Both the position numbers and the translations under genes were made by a program. Below are positions 16,863-25,894 of a DNA stretch of 50,199 nt, piece after piece; position 1 is the first letter of the stretch; each line of letters starts with the position of its first letter. The stretch comes from Bacteroidaceae bacterium. Its GTDB lineage: Bacteria > Bacteroidota > Bacteroidia > Bacteroidales > Bacteroidaceae. Under the pieces are notes generated by a model. The model ran no database searches. It saw nothing but the letters and a program-made list of their open reading frames with translations, and was not told the origin of the DNA. The stretch spans positions 1-50,199 of the forward strand of contig JAFUHF010000006.1 in NCBI GenBank assembly GCA_017468985.1, read 5' to 3'.

Positions 16863-17711
16863 CTATGCTTCCACCTGATCTTCTCCGTCCTTCTTAAGGG
16901 CGCGACGGCGGCGCGTCTTCTTCGGTTCTTCTACGGCCTTGCTGATTTCCACGCCTGCCAGTTCAGGATCGATCATGATGCGGCCGCAATATTCACATAC
17001 GATGATCTTCTTACGCATTCTCACGTCGAGTTGGCGCTGTGGCGGAATCTTGTTGAAGCATCCGCCACATGCATCGCGCTGTACGTATACCACGCCCAAA
17101 CCGTTGTGGCTGTTCTTTCTGATGCGTTTGAAGGCTGTAAGCAGACGAGGCTCTATTTTTTCTTCAAGTTCTTTCGACTTTTCTCTGAGTTCGTCTTCCT
17201 GAGCCTTGGTTTCACGAACGATTTCGTCAAGCTCTGACTTCTTGGCCTCTAGGTCACCCACGCGCTGTCCGCGCTGCGACTGACTTTCGTTAATGCCAAA
17301 CATGCGTTCCTGCCTCTGATCAGCGGCTTCGCGTATGCGCTTGTCGCGGAGCTGGATCTCCAGGTTCTGGAATTCTATTTCCTTGCTCAGTGCGTCATAC
17401 TCACGGCTATTTCTTACATTGTCCAGATGAGCCGTGTTCTTGTCTATCATATTCTGAGCCACAAGCTTCTCTTCTTTCCACTTGTTGATGTTGGCATCGA
17501 TGGTTTTAATCTCATCTTGCAACTTCTCTATACGAATCGAAAGACCTTCTATTTCGTCTTCCAGATCCTGCACTTCAAGAGGCAATTCTCCTCTCATGGT
17601 ACGGATTTCGTCTATTTTCGACAATACTGTCTGCAACTCATAGAGCATTTTTAACTTCTGCTCCACCGACATTTCCGATGGGCTTAATACTTTCATTGTT
17701 TCGCGTGCCAT
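16863..17711 (-). CDS. Coiled-coil protein with C-terminal C4 zinc ribbon
   Basis: 282 residues. About 15-195 is a nearly continuous charged coiled coil. The C-terminus has a C4 zinc ribbon with C215-x2-C218 (DACGGCFN) and C239-x2-C242 (CEYCGR), then a basic tail (KKTRRRRALKK). This architecture matches the conserved bacterial C4-type zinc ribbon proteins widely encoded next to Nif3-like genes. A nucleic-acid or translation-linked role is inferred in the literature for relatives but is not visible here. It starts 6 bp after the Nif3-like gene, so they form an operon. Confidence 0.87.
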   Translation of the reverse strand: MARETMKVLSPSEMSVEQKLKMLYELQTVLSKIDEIRTMRGELPLEVQDLEDEIEGLSIRIEKLQDEIKTIDANINKWKEEKLVAQNMIDKNTAHLDNVRNSREYDALSKEIEFQNLEIQLRDKRIREAADQRQERMFGINESQSQRGQRVGDLEAKKSELDEIVRETKAQEDELREKSKELEEKIEPRLLTAFKRIRKNSHNGLGVVYVQRDACGGCFNKIPPQRQLDVRMRKKIIVCEYCGRIMIDPELAGVEISKAVEEPKKTRRRRALKKDGEDQVEA

Positions 17712-17717
17712 TATAAC

Positions 17718-18497
17718 TTATTTCAAATAATAAACAGGGTTGGTCTTCTGCTGAGTGATTCTTACCTTCAGCTCGGGGAGTGCTTTCTCAAGGATGGACT
17801 TCAGGAGGTGCTGCGTAAACTGTTCGCTCTCATAGTGGCCTAACGTGGCTATCTGTATTTGCTGTTCCTGTCCGAAGTATACGTGATAGCGCATTTCGCC
17901 TGTCAGGAAGGCATCAGCCCCCCATGCTACAGCTTCTTTCAGCAGAAAGTCGCCAGCACCGCCACAAAGGGCTACTTTCCGTATGCTTCTCTGCAACAAT
18001 TCGTTGTGCATCAGGCATTCTACGCCAAACATATCCTTCACTCTCTTCAGAAATGCCGCAGCCTCTTCAGGTTCTGGCAGCATGCCTGTCACGCCGCTAC
18101 CGCTCTCGTCCGTATGCCGTTGCAGAAAGTCTACGTCCTGCAGCCCCAGCCGGCACGCCATCTCAAAATTCACACCACCACGGGCATTGTCCAGATTGGT
18201 GTGAGCCGAATAGATGGCCACATCGTTTTTCAGCGCCATCCTCACTATGCGTTCCGGTTGAGACGAGTCCGTCAGGTGCCGCAGAGGACGAAACATTACG
18301 GGATGATGACTCACCACGATGCCGCAACCCTGCTCCACCGCTTCTTCCACTACAGACTCGGTGACATCTAAACACAACAATGCCCCTGATACTTCCGCCT
18401 CTGGCAGTCCCGTCTGCAAACCGGCATTATCATAATCCTCTTGCAGGGGCAGAGGCGCGAAACTCTCAAGGGCTCTGACGATATCCTTAATTTTCAC
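17718..18497 (-). CDS. Nif3-like dinuclear metal-centre protein
   Basis: 259 residues of the Nif3/YbgI family, which forms a toroidal hexamer with a two-metal site. Metal ligands are in IVVSHHPVMF (two His), HTNLDNARGGVN (His and Asp) and the late ATLGHYESEQF (His and Glu). This is the short form without the inserted PII-like domain. It is associated with NAD/GTP cyclohydrolase-like annotations, but no reaction can be assigned from sequence. First gene of an operon with the zinc-ribbon protein. Confidence 0.9.
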   Translation of the reverse strand: MKIKDIVRALESFAPLPLQEDYDNAGLQTGLPEAEVSGALLCLDVTESVVEEAVEQGCGIVVSHHPVMFRPLRHLTDSSQPERIVRMALKNDVAIYSAHTNLDNARGGVNFEMACRLGLQDVDFLQRHTDESGSGVTGMLPEPEEAAAFLKRVKDMFGVECLMHNELLQRSIRKVALCGGAGDFLLKEAVAWGADAFLTGEMRYHVYFGQEQQIQIATLGHYESEQFTQHLLKSILEKALPELKVRITQQKTNPVYYLK

Positions 18498-18517
18498 TCC
18501 TTGTGATATATTCGCTG

Positions 18518-18525
18518 CAAAATTA
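18518..18525 (-). promoter_or_regulatory. Promoter -7 element for the Nif3/zinc-ribbon operon
   Basis: TAATTTTG on the minus strand fits TAnnTTTG, 21 bp upstream of the start at 18497. Confidence 0.55.
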
Positions 18526-18639
18526 ATAAAAAGTCCTCATTCACACTCTCTTTTTCGTCATTCTTTTATCTGAAACAGAGCCTGCTCTTACCTAAAAACA
18601 AAATTAATTGCTGCTTTTGTAACTTAAACTTCCATTCTT

Positions 18640-18960
18640 ATGGCATGCTCCGACAACTTCGTTCAGTACATTCTTGACCAAACCTCAGAGGCAGGCTCCA
18701 TTCATGTCCGCAAAATGTTTGGTGACTACGGGCTCTATTGCGATGGCAAGATTGTGGGTCTGATTTGCGACGATTTGCTCTTTCTGAAAGTGACGGACCA
18801 GAGGCCTTTTACTCAGCAATCCCATACTCCGCTCACCCTATGATGGTGCCAAGCCCCATTTTCTAATAACTGACGTTGACCATCGCGATTTGCTCTTCCG
18901 GTTGGTCAGAACACCTGCGATATCCTACCCATGCCTCGCATCAAGAAAAAGGCTCACTGA
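18640..18960 (+). pseudogene. Frameshifted TfoX N-terminal-domain protein
   Basis: The first 60 codons read as a TfoX_N domain (SIHVRKMFGDYGLYCDGKIVGL, DDLLFLKVTD). The frame then stops at 18843. Homology resumes in another frame as PYDGAKPHFLITDVDHRD and LLFRLVR, the conserved second half of the domain. A further change of frame near 18912 is needed to reach CDILPMPRIKKKAH and the TGA at 18958. At least two indels therefore separate it from a functional gene, unless they are sequencing errors. TfoX_N proteins are small and of unclear function outside competence regulation. Confidence 0.8.
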
Positions 18961-18980
18961 GCCAAGACAGTTTTCCCTAC

Positions 18981-19439
18981 TTATTCTCCAGATATGCTCA
19001 CATCGTTACGGTAGATCTGCTTTGAGTCTACGTATTCATACTTAAAGTCATCGTTCGAGAGCGTTTGCAGTGTCAGGTTGGTTTCTTTCCTGAAGCGTTT
19101 ACGCGCCTTCAGATACTTTTTCTCAGCATCCTTATAACTATCGGCATAATAGGTTGCACAGATGTAGCCATACTGCCCTTGCAACTTAAAGAACAGGGAG
19201 AGTTGCTCTGTATACATTTCCAGATTGGCCACTGCCTTATTGGGCATCAGGGCCACGCGCTCCATCGGAAATATGGCCGTCATCACTGAAATGGAGTCAC
19301 CATAATTCTTTGCCACACCAAAAAGATACATGGTTTTCTCCATGGCCTCGTTTGCCGTCTTTTTCTTTTTGGCAGCCCATATGGTTCCTGCACCTATCAG
19401 TAGGCAAAGCAACATCAAGACTATACGTTTTTGCATCAT
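18981..19439 (-). CDS. Small exported protein of unknown function
   Basis: 152 residues. A cleavable signal peptide (MMQKRIVLMLLCLLIGAGTIWAA) is followed by a lysine-rich stretch, then an alpha/beta-looking region ending in TLSNDDFKYEYVDSKQIYRNDV. A promoter element (CAAAGTTA, minus-strand TAACTTTG) lies at 19467-19474, 28 bp upstream, which supports a real gene. No family was recognised. Confidence 0.65.
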   Translation of the reverse strand: MMQKRIVLMLLCLLIGAGTIWAAKKKKTANEAMEKTMYLFGVAKNYGDSISVMTAIFPMERVALMPNKAVANLEMYTEQLSLFFKLQGQYGYICATYYADSYKDAEKKYLKARKRFRKETNLTLQTLSNDDFKYEYVDSKQIYRNDVSISGE

Positions 19440-19466
19440 CTCCTGTTTATTTCATTATTTAGTTGG

Positions 19467-19474
19467 CAAAGTTA
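19467..19474 (-). promoter_or_regulatory. Promoter -7 element for the small exported protein
   Basis: Minus-strand TAACTTTG, 28 bp upstream of the start at 19439, matches TAnnTTTG. Confidence 0.55.
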
Positions 19475-19690
19475 CGAAAAAACGAGTGATAAGAGAAAGA
19501 GGTATACATTTTTTCTTTCCTTTCCTAACGAGTTCCATACTGCAACCCTTGCATCGCGTTTTACCCATTGGGGATCTTTTGAAAAAAGGACCTTTTTCTG
19601 ATTTTTTCCCAAAAACGCCTGATGCACCTCTCTCTTCTCTTTCTTATTCTTGAAAATCTGGCCGCTTAATGAGCGTTTCAGACCGTTGCA

Positions 19691-19732
19691 AATAAAAAAT
19701 CTGGCAAGATGCCTTTTCAAGTTCCTTGCCAG
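19691..19732 (-). terminator. Intrinsic terminator of the first glycerophosphodiesterase gene
   Basis: On the minus strand CTGGCAAG ... CTTGCCAG (plus-strand 19725-19732 and 19701-19708) forms an 8-bp stem with a 16-nt loop, followed by ATTTTTTATT. It lies 25 bp past the stop at 19757. The remaining 19475-19690 holds no supported gene. Confidence 0.8.
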
Positions 19733-19756
19733 AAGTCCGAAGGAGTCGTTAGAGCC

Positions 19757-20521
19757 TTACTTGCCCAACATGCCCTTGAGAAGTTCGGGTTCATTGGTAG
19801 TGATGAACTCCACGCCTTTATCTATAAAAAACTGAAGATTCTCCTTCTTGTCTACCGTCCAAACATTTACCTTCAGACCCAAGCGCTTAAACTCTGCGAG
19901 CCACTCAGGATGCTTAGACAGGAAGATGTTTTCGTTATAGTCAGGACCGGCAGCGCCAATTTGCTTGAGTTCCTGCGGTGACTTGTCGCCATTCAGGTAG
20001 TACACCTCAGTGCCTTTCGGTGCCTTTTCGATGAGACGCAAAGTAGCGTTGTAAGAAAAGGCTATGTAGTCCACTCTCTTGGTGAGTTTGTATTTCTTTA
20101 CCAATTCCAGCACCTTGTCCACGCAGAGGTTTTCACGCCACATGTCTTTGTGGGTCTTGATTTCAATCACCAGGCGTGTCTTACCTTTTTTCACCACCTG
20201 AAGATATTCCTCCAGGGTTGGCAGTTTTTCTCCGTTGGCCAATTTCAGGTTTTTCACCTCACCGGCATAGGTTGCCGTCTCCAGCACCACACCGTTATAG
20301 GAAGGATCATGGTTCACCACCACTACGCCGTCCTTGGTCAGCCATACATCAATCTCTGAACCAAAGCAACCAATGCGATCAGCATTCTGATAGGAGCTTA
20401 AACTGTTTTGGGCCGAACCGGGTGCCCTCCAATAGCCGCGATGGGCTATAATTTCCGTGTCAGCCATGGCGCTTACTGAGCACAGCAGGGCCACAGAAAG
20501 GAATAATTTTTGTATTTTCAT
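19757..20521 (-). CDS. Exported glycerophosphodiester phosphodiesterase family protein (copy 1)
   Basis: 254 residues with a signal peptide (MKIQKLFLSVALLCSVSAMA). The GDPD catalytic core is complete: EIIAHRGYW (His-Arg), SEIDVWLTKDGVVVVNHDPS (Glu, Asp, second His), VIEIKTH (metal Glu) and the late VNVWTVDKKENLQFFIDKG plus FITTNEPELL. It should cleave glycerophosphodiesters in the periplasm or outer envelope. The second copy at 22696-23520 shares this plan, but with a larger and more basic C-terminus. Own promoter at 20550-20557 and own terminator. Confidence 0.88.
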   Translation of the reverse strand: MKIQKLFLSVALLCSVSAMADTEIIAHRGYWRAPGSAQNSLSSYQNADRIGCFGSEIDVWLTKDGVVVVNHDPSYNGVVLETATYAGEVKNLKLANGEKLPTLEEYLQVVKKGKTRLVIEIKTHKDMWRENLCVDKVLELVKKYKLTKRVDYIAFSYNATLRLIEKAPKGTEVYYLNGDKSPQELKQIGAAGPDYNENIFLSKHPEWLAEFKRLGLKVNVWTVDKKENLQFFIDKGVEFITTNEPELLKGMLGK

Positions 20522-20549
20522 CTTTATAATAGGATTAAAATTGATGGGA

Positions 20550-20557
20550 CAAAGATA
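20550..20557 (-). promoter_or_regulatory. Promoter -7 element for GDPD copy 1
   Basis: Minus-strand TATCTTTG, 29 bp upstream of the start at 20521, matches TAnnTTTG. Confidence 0.55.
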
Positions 20558-20632
20558 ATCATTTTCTTCCTAATGGCACACTCTTTTCTGCAATAATCGC
20601 GCATTGACACGAAGTATGGCGCAAAAATGGAC

Positions 20633-21811
20633 CTATATCTGAACGGCCCGTCTGCCAAAGCGAGAACGAATGCGATAGGCCAGATTATAGAGCGGTTGCG
20701 TAAGATTATAGGCAGGATAGAGCAGGAAGAAGGAACCTTCGCCCAGCTTTTCGGTGGTACGGCTGAAAAGATACTGATCCACCAGCCAAACGAGCACCGA
20801 CAACCCTGCCAGACCGAAAGACAGCAGGTAGGCCGACACCATGACATACCAAACGAGCAGTCCCACCGTGAGCAGTAGGGCAAGATACATGCAGGCCGTG
20901 GAAACACCCCACCTCAGTCGCTCATTCTTTGCCCTTCGGCTCAAATATCTGGTGCTACGAAGGCTCTGCAAGCGCTGTTTTTCCCAATCGCCCACATATT
21001 GCGGCAGCTGCACGGCTATGGTGGCCTCCGGATGCAGCAAAACAGTGGTTCTTCCCTCTCGTGCCAGACCATCGGCCAAGAGTAAATCCTCACCTCCATG
21101 CTGATGCAGGCCTGAAGCAAAGCCCCTGCCGTCGGTAAAGGCCTGCTTGCGCAACATCATGCCGGAAAGAAAGCCGCCCACGGCCCTTCCCTTGCTCCTT
21201 GACGCCGCAGCATGGAAGTAACGCAGTTGCCTCAGAATGCGGTCGAGCGTCCAGCGGCTGGCATCCAGAGAGCCATCGTTTTCGTAGTTGCTGTAGCTGA
21301 GCACCATGTCGTAGTCATCGCTCACCGCCTTCGCCATATACGAAAGCCAATCTCTGCCGGCTGGCACATTGTCGGACGTAAGCAGCACCACCCACTGGCT
21401 CTTGGCCGAACGAATGCCCAGCGTGAAGGCCAGCTTCTGCTTACTCACTCCCTGCACCGACTCGGGCATGAACGTATGGCGCACGTGGCCATACTTATTC
21501 TCCATGATCCCCACCACCTCTGCCACGTCCAGTCGGGCCACGTCGTAGACCACAACCACCTCGTAATGGGCGTATGACTGCGTGGCAAACCACTCCAGGT
21601 GCTGCTGCAAGGCCTGATCGTCACCCGTAGCTACGACCACCACGGAGAGAAACTCCTCACCTCCCATCTCGGTTGGGAGATAAAGGAAGTGTTTGCCCCT
21701 GAGGCGATAGACGGGAAAGCGAATCAGCATGTAGGCCAGCAGGCAAAGCAGTAAAATGGCTGCAGCCACATGGGGAAGATGAGCAGTGATATATAATAAG
21801 GTATCATTCAT
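20633..21811 (-). CDS. Membrane-associated family 2 glycosyltransferase
   Basis: 392 residues. An N-terminal membrane segment (about 10-32) precedes a GT-A domain (about 50-280) with FLSVVVVATGDDQALQQHL, the nucleotide-sugar region VVLLTSDNVPAGRDWL and an acceptor-side GGEDLLLADGLA. Two hydrophobic segments at about 300-345 follow, then a basic tail. Architecture resembles processive or lipid-linked family 2 enzymes. The donor and acceptor cannot be read from sequence. It starts 33 bp after trmH on the same strand and is probably co-transcribed. Confidence 0.82.
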   Translation of the reverse strand: MNDTLLYITAHLPHVAAAILLLCLLAYMLIRFPVYRLRGKHFLYLPTEMGGEEFLSVVVVATGDDQALQQHLEWFATQSYAHYEVVVVYDVARLDVAEVVGIMENKYGHVRHTFMPESVQGVSKQKLAFTLGIRSAKSQWVVLLTSDNVPAGRDWLSYMAKAVSDDYDMVLSYSNYENDGSLDASRWTLDRILRQLRYFHAAASRSKGRAVGGFLSGMMLRKQAFTDGRGFASGLHQHGGEDLLLADGLAREGRTTVLLHPEATIAVQLPQYVGDWEKQRLQSLRSTRYLSRRAKNERLRWGVSTACMYLALLLTVGLLVWYVMVSAYLLSFGLAGLSVLVWLVDQYLFSRTTEKLGEGSFFLLYPAYNLTQPLYNLAYRIRSRFGRRAVQI

Positions 21812-21844
21812 GATGGTTTCGTTATTGCGGCAGCAGCTATTTCT

Positions 21845-22612
21845 CTATTGCCCTGCCCTTCTTCTAAATTCGGCGCACACAATGGCCGTGGCCATGGCCA
21901 CATTCAGGCTTTCCACCTTGCTCTGTCCCTCGGGATAGCCCGGAATGAGCAATCGGCGGCTCACCATACGGGCAACGGCTGGTCGGATACCCTTTCCCTC
22001 GTTGCCCATCACGATGATGCCCCTTTGTTCCAGATGCTGAGCGTAGAGATTATCCCCGTCCAGAAAGGTGCCATAAACGGGCACTTCGCTGCCAACACTG
22101 GCGAGCATCGGTTCAAGGTTTTCGGTCCTTACCTCCACCCGTGCCAAGGCTCCCATAGTGGCCTGCACTACTTTGGGACCATATACGTCGGCCGTTTGGG
22201 GCGAACACCATACGTAGTGGATGCCAAACCAGTCTGCCAGTCGCAAAATGGTGCCCACATTACCCGGATCCTGCACATCGTCGAGCGCCAGACAGAGTTC
22301 ACGGGCCGGAACGTCTGCCTCCCAGCCCGATTCGCGAGGCTTTTCCATTACAGCGAGCACGCTTTGCGGATGTTGCAGCAAGCTGACGCGCCGAAGCTCC
22401 TCCTCGCTTACCTCGTCCACTTCGCGCAGGGAATGAACAAGAGCCGCGTTTTCCTTCAGCCACGACGAGGTGGCCGCCACGTAGCTCACGCGAAACTTTT
22501 GCCACAGTTCGGCCACCAACTTGGGACCTTCTGCAACGAATAGTCCCAGTTGGTCGCGCTCTTTCTTCATGGCGAGGGCGCGCACGCTCTTCACACGGTT
22601 CTTACTCAACAT
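21845..22612 (-). CDS. TrmH/SpoU-family RNA 2'-O-methyltransferase
   Basis: 255 residues. An N-terminal substrate-binding domain (about 1-95) is followed by the knotted SPOUT methyltransferase domain. The three family motifs are visible: DVQDPGNVGTILRLADWFG, IIVMGNEGKGI and SKVESLNVAMATAIV. It should methylate a ribose 2'-OH in rRNA or tRNA using S-adenosylmethionine; whether it is an RlmB-, TrmH- or TsnR-like enzyme cannot be decided. Upstream gene of a likely operon with the glycosyltransferase. Confidence 0.9.
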   Translation of the reverse strand: MLSKNRVKSVRALAMKKERDQLGLFVAEGPKLVAELWQKFRVSYVAATSSWLKENAALVHSLREVDEVSEEELRRVSLLQHPQSVLAVMEKPRESGWEADVPARELCLALDDVQDPGNVGTILRLADWFGIHYVWCSPQTADVYGPKVVQATMGALARVEVRTENLEPMLASVGSEVPVYGTFLDGDNLYAQHLEQRGIIVMGNEGKGIRPAVARMVSRRLLIPGYPEGQSKVESLNVAMATAIVCAEFRRRAGQ

Positions 22613-22695
22613 GGCACGTAGCTATGGTATCTGGAAGTTTCCTCACGAAATCAGCGACTATGATAATCATGAATGAGGGTAAAGGCATTCAGTCC

Positions 22696-23520
22696 TTATT
22701 TGCGCTTCAATGCCTTCCTGTAAGTCTTGGCATCGGCCTGATACACCTTCAGGAGGCGCTCAGGTTCGTCGGTAGTGATGTAGTTGAAGCCGTTGTTAAG
22801 GAAATGGCGCATTTCCGACTCCTCGTTGACCACCCAAACGTTGAGGTGTGTCCCCATCTGCTTAAACACGGGCAGCCACTCGGGGCGGCGGTGGTATTGC
22901 TGGTCTTGATAGTCAATGCAGCGCAGGTCATTTTTCTTCATATTCTCTGGTGTGGCCTCCGGATCGTCCTTTTGCCACTTGCCCAGGTAGGCCACGGGCA
23001 AATCCGTCACCTTACGAATGGCAACGCCGGCTGGAACATAGCCCACGAGGTACTCCACCCACTTCTTCGCCCTCATGTCTTCCACTAAGGCGTTCACAGC
23101 CAGGGCGAGCTTCACCGTGCGAGGCTTATCCTTCACAAAAGTCTTGATGTCAATGATGAGTTTGGTCTTTTTCTGCTTCATGGCTTCGGTGATATACTCC
23201 CGAAGGGTGGGAACCACTTCGCCATTAGCGAGCAACTGAGCACGTATTTCGGAATAAGGCGTCTCTTCAATGTATTTCCCATTGCGTTTGCTGTCGTGGA
23301 AGATCACCATAGAGTCGTCCTTGGTAAACCACACGTCACACTCGCTGCCATGACAGCCCAACTTGGCTGCATCGCGGAAGGAAGCCAGCGAATTCTGAGG
23401 GTTCCCTGTGTTCTTCCACGCTCCACGGTGGGAAATAACGGGATTCTTGTTCCAGCCTTCGGCATTGCTGCCTACGAAAGCTGCGATCACCATGCAAACG
23501 ACCATAATACCTCTTTTCAT
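22696..23520 (-). CDS. Exported glycerophosphodiester phosphodiesterase family protein (copy 2)
   Basis: 274 residues with signal peptide MKRGIMVVCMVIAAFVGSNA. Core motifs match copy 1: VISHRGAWKNTGNPQNSLAS, SECDVWFTKDDSMVIFHDS, LIIDIKTF and LNVWVVNEESEMRHFLNNG with YITTDEPERLL. The two copies are parallel paralogues about 2 kb apart on the same strand, separated by the glycosyltransferase and trmH. Promoter element at 23571-23578. Confidence 0.88.
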   Translation of the reverse strand: MKRGIMVVCMVIAAFVGSNAEGWNKNPVISHRGAWKNTGNPQNSLASFRDAAKLGCHGSECDVWFTKDDSMVIFHDSKRNGKYIEETPYSEIRAQLLANGEVVPTLREYITEAMKQKKTKLIIDIKTFVKDKPRTVKLALAVNALVEDMRAKKWVEYLVGYVPAGVAIRKVTDLPVAYLGKWQKDDPEATPENMKKNDLRCIDYQDQQYHRRPEWLPVFKQMGTHLNVWVVNEESEMRHFLNNGFNYITTDEPERLLKVYQADAKTYRKALKRK

Positions 23521-23570
23521 TACTTTATGGATTAGTGGAGTTAGTAAAATGTCTTATTCATTGTAGAGTG

Positions 23571-23578
23571 CAAAGTTA
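23571..23578 (-). promoter_or_regulatory. Promoter -7 element for GDPD copy 2
   Basis: Minus-strand TAACTTTG, 51 bp upstream of the start at 23520, matches TAnnTTTG. A divergent plus-strand element lies at 23734. Confidence 0.55.
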
Positions 23579-23733
23579 CGATTAACTGACCAAACGGCCC
23601 GAGAAAGCCCTGACTTTTTTCGCCCAACGCCGCAGGGCCGGCCCATTGGGCCATTTGAGGCGCGTTTTGCACTCCATCCGCCGATGGAAAGGAAAAACTT
23701 TCCTTTTCTGTTGTCCCATCGCACGCTAAATCG

Positions 23734-23741
23734 TAACTTTG
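23734..23741 (+). promoter_or_regulatory. Promoter -7 element for the agmatine deiminase operon
   Basis: TAACTTTG matches TAnnTTTG and lies 21 bp before the ATG at 23762. It decides the translational start, because earlier in-frame ATGs would lie upstream of transcription. Confidence 0.6.
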
Positions 23742-23761
23742 CCACTTTAAACGATGTATTT

Positions 23762-24889
23762 ATGGGTTTATTAGTCAAAGCCAGAAGTGCAACGATTGCC
23801 GACTTCACCCTGCAGTTCAAGGGCGGCATACGGAAAGAGCATCCGATAGAGCTTTTGGAGTCGGTACTGCCTGCAGAGTGGTTTCCACAGAGCGGAGTAA
23901 TGATCACCTGGCCCCACGCAGCCACCGACTGGGCCCCCATCATGAAGGACGTTACTGACTTCTACGTAAAACTCTCCTTCCACATCTCAAACTCAGAGGG
24001 ACTGCTCATCGTAACGCCCGAGGCCCAAGCGGTCCACCATCTGCTCATTCAGCAGCTACCTGCGAAAAACCTGAACAACATACGCTTCTGCTCCCTCCCC
24101 ACCAACGATACGTGGACGCGCGACCATGGTCCCCTTTTCGTAAGGGAAGAAGGGCGGTGGAAAGTCAAGGACTTCGGTTTCAACGGCTGGGGCAACAAGT
24201 TTCCCTCCGCGCTCGACAATGCCATCCCCCTCGGAGCCTACCGCCAAGGGTGGCTCAAGGGCGACTACGTGGACTGCCTCGACTTCACACTGGAAGGCGG
24301 CTCCCTTGAGAGCGACGGAAGGGGCACGCTCATGCTCACCAGCCACTGTCTGCTCCATCCCAACCGCAACCCATCCCTAAATCAGGAAAACATTGAGTTC
24401 AAACTCCAGAAGGAACTCCATGCCCACCGCCTGCTGTGGCTCCATCACGGCCACCTGGCCGGCGACGACACTGATGGCCACATCGACACGCTGGCACGAT
24501 TCTGCCCCGACGATACCATCGTCTACGTAAAGTGCAACCAAAAGCACGACGAACATTATGCAGAGCTCAGCCTCATGGAGCAAGAGCTGATGGACTTCCG
24601 CACGGCCGGTGACCGGCCCTACCGCCTCTTGCCCCTTCCGCTTCCCGACCCCATTTTCTGCGACGGAGAACGACTTCCGGCCACTTACGCCAATTTTCTG
24701 GTCATCAACAACGAGGTGCTCATGCCCACCTATGGCCAGCCCGACAACGACGAACAGGCCCACGCCATTCTGCAGCAGGCATTCCCCACTCATGCGGTAA
24801 CCGGCATTGACAGCCGTGTGCTCATCAAGCAGCACGGATCGCTCCACTGTTCCACGATGCAAATTCCCAAAGGCATACTCCAGATTTAA
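23762..24889 (+). CDS. aguA: Agmatine deiminase family protein
   Basis: 375 residues from the ATG just after the promoter. The frame is open further upstream, but an earlier start would precede the -7 element. Peptidyl-arginine-deiminase fold with PAEWFPQSGVMITWPH, TNDTWTRDHGP, EGGSLESDGRGT (substrate Glu), HHGHLAGDDTDGHIDTLARF (catalytic His/Asp) and the nucleophile C363 in GSLHCSTMQIP. It should convert agmatine to N-carbamoylputrescine plus ammonia. The first about 35 residues are an extension compared with minimal family members. The product is the substrate of the enzyme encoded 16 bp downstream. Confidence 0.92.
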   Translation: MGLLVKARSATIADFTLQFKGGIRKEHPIELLESVLPAEWFPQSGVMITWPHAATDWAPIMKDVTDFYVKLSFHISNSEGLLIVTPEAQAVHHLLIQQLPAKNLNNIRFCSLPTNDTWTRDHGPLFVREEGRWKVKDFGFNGWGNKFPSALDNAIPLGAYRQGWLKGDYVDCLDFTLEGGSLESDGRGTLMLTSHCLLHPNRNPSLNQENIEFKLQKELHAHRLLWLHHGHLAGDDTDGHIDTLARFCPDDTIVYVKCNQKHDEHYAELSLMEQELMDFRTAGDRPYRLLPLPLPDPIFCDGERLPATYANFLVINNEVLMPTYGQPDNDEQAHAILQQAFPTHAVTGIDSRVLIKQHGSLHCSTMQIPKGILQI

Positions 24890-24905
24890 TACCTTATTAT
24901 ATATA

Positions 24906-25805
24906 ATGAGAACGCTCACCATTGGACTTATTCAGCAAGCCAACTCACAACACACCGCCGACAACCGTTCGCGCCTTGCGGCAAAGATCAGAAAGCTGGC
25001 CCACGAAGGGTGTCAGCTCGTTGTGCTTCAGGAACTCCACGACTCCCTCTACTTCTGCCAGACTGAGAACGTAGAACGCTTCAACCTGGCCCAGCCCATT
25101 CCGGGCGAGGCCTCCAGTTTCTATGCACAGATAGCAAAAGAGTGCGGCATCGTGCTTGTAAGCTCCCTCTTTGAGAAGCGCAGCGCCGGTCTCTACCACA
25201 ATACGGCCGTCGTACTGGAGCGCGACGGAACCATAGCCGGCATTTACCGCAAGATGCACATCCCCGACGATCCTGCCTACTACGAAAAGTTCTACTTCAC
25301 CCCGGGCGACACTGGTTTCCTGCCCATTCAGACCAGCGTAGGCAAGCTCGGCGTTCTCGTATGCTGGGATCAGTGGTACCCTGAGGCCGCCCGTCTCATG
25401 GCCCTGCATGGTGCCGAAATCCTGATCTACCCCACGGCTATTGGCTTCGAAAGTAGCGATACGCCCGACGAGCAGCAGCGGCAGCGCGAGGCCTGGATCA
25501 CCGTTCAGCGTGGCCACGCCGTAGCCAACGGCCTTCCAGTCGTGGCCGTCAACCGCGTTGGCCGCGAAACTGACCCTTCAGGGCTCACTCAAGGCATCAC
25601 CTTCTGGGGCAGCAGCTTTGTTTGCGGTGCACAGGGGGAGATCATCGCCCAGGCCCCCACGAGCGAGGAAGCCGAACTCACGGTCAGCCTCGACATGGAG
25701 CGCACAGAGGCCGTCCGCCGCTGGTGGCCCTTCCTCCGCGACCGCAGAATCGATGCCTACGGGGAGATTATGCAACGTTACTGCGACGAAAACCCCAAAA
25801 GTTGA
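24906..25805 (+). CDS. aguB: N-carbamoylputrescine amidase
   Basis: 299 residues from the ATG at 24906; the open frame extends upstream into aguA, but the protein family begins at MRTLTIGLIQ. Nitrilase superfamily catalytic triad: E43 (VLQELHD), K116 (YRKMHIPDD) and C153 (VLVCWDQWYPEAARL). Family-specific FYFTPGDTGF and GFESSDTPDEQQRQREAW match N-carbamoylputrescine amidases. It yields putrescine, CO2 and ammonia, completing the agmatine route with aguA. Confidence 0.94.
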   Translation: MRTLTIGLIQQANSQHTADNRSRLAAKIRKLAHEGCQLVVLQELHDSLYFCQTENVERFNLAQPIPGEASSFYAQIAKECGIVLVSSLFEKRSAGLYHNTAVVLERDGTIAGIYRKMHIPDDPAYYEKFYFTPGDTGFLPIQTSVGKLGVLVCWDQWYPEAARLMALHGAEILIYPTAIGFESSDTPDEQQRQREAWITVQRGHAVANGLPVVAVNRVGRETDPSGLTQGITFWGSSFVCGAQGEIIAQAPTSEEAELTVSLDMERTEAVRRWWPFLRDRRIDAYGEIMQRYCDENPKS

Positions 25806-25894
25806 CAAATTCATATATTTTCGACAGATTTTCTTTCAAATTGACACTAAAACAATCGAAAAATCTCAAAAATTCAAATAAAACAATATTCATT

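Noticed and set aside
19472-19720. 82-codon minus-strand frame between the small exported protein and the GDPD gene
   Set aside because: Overlaps the GDPD terminator and the promoter of the next gene, so it is unlikely to be translated.
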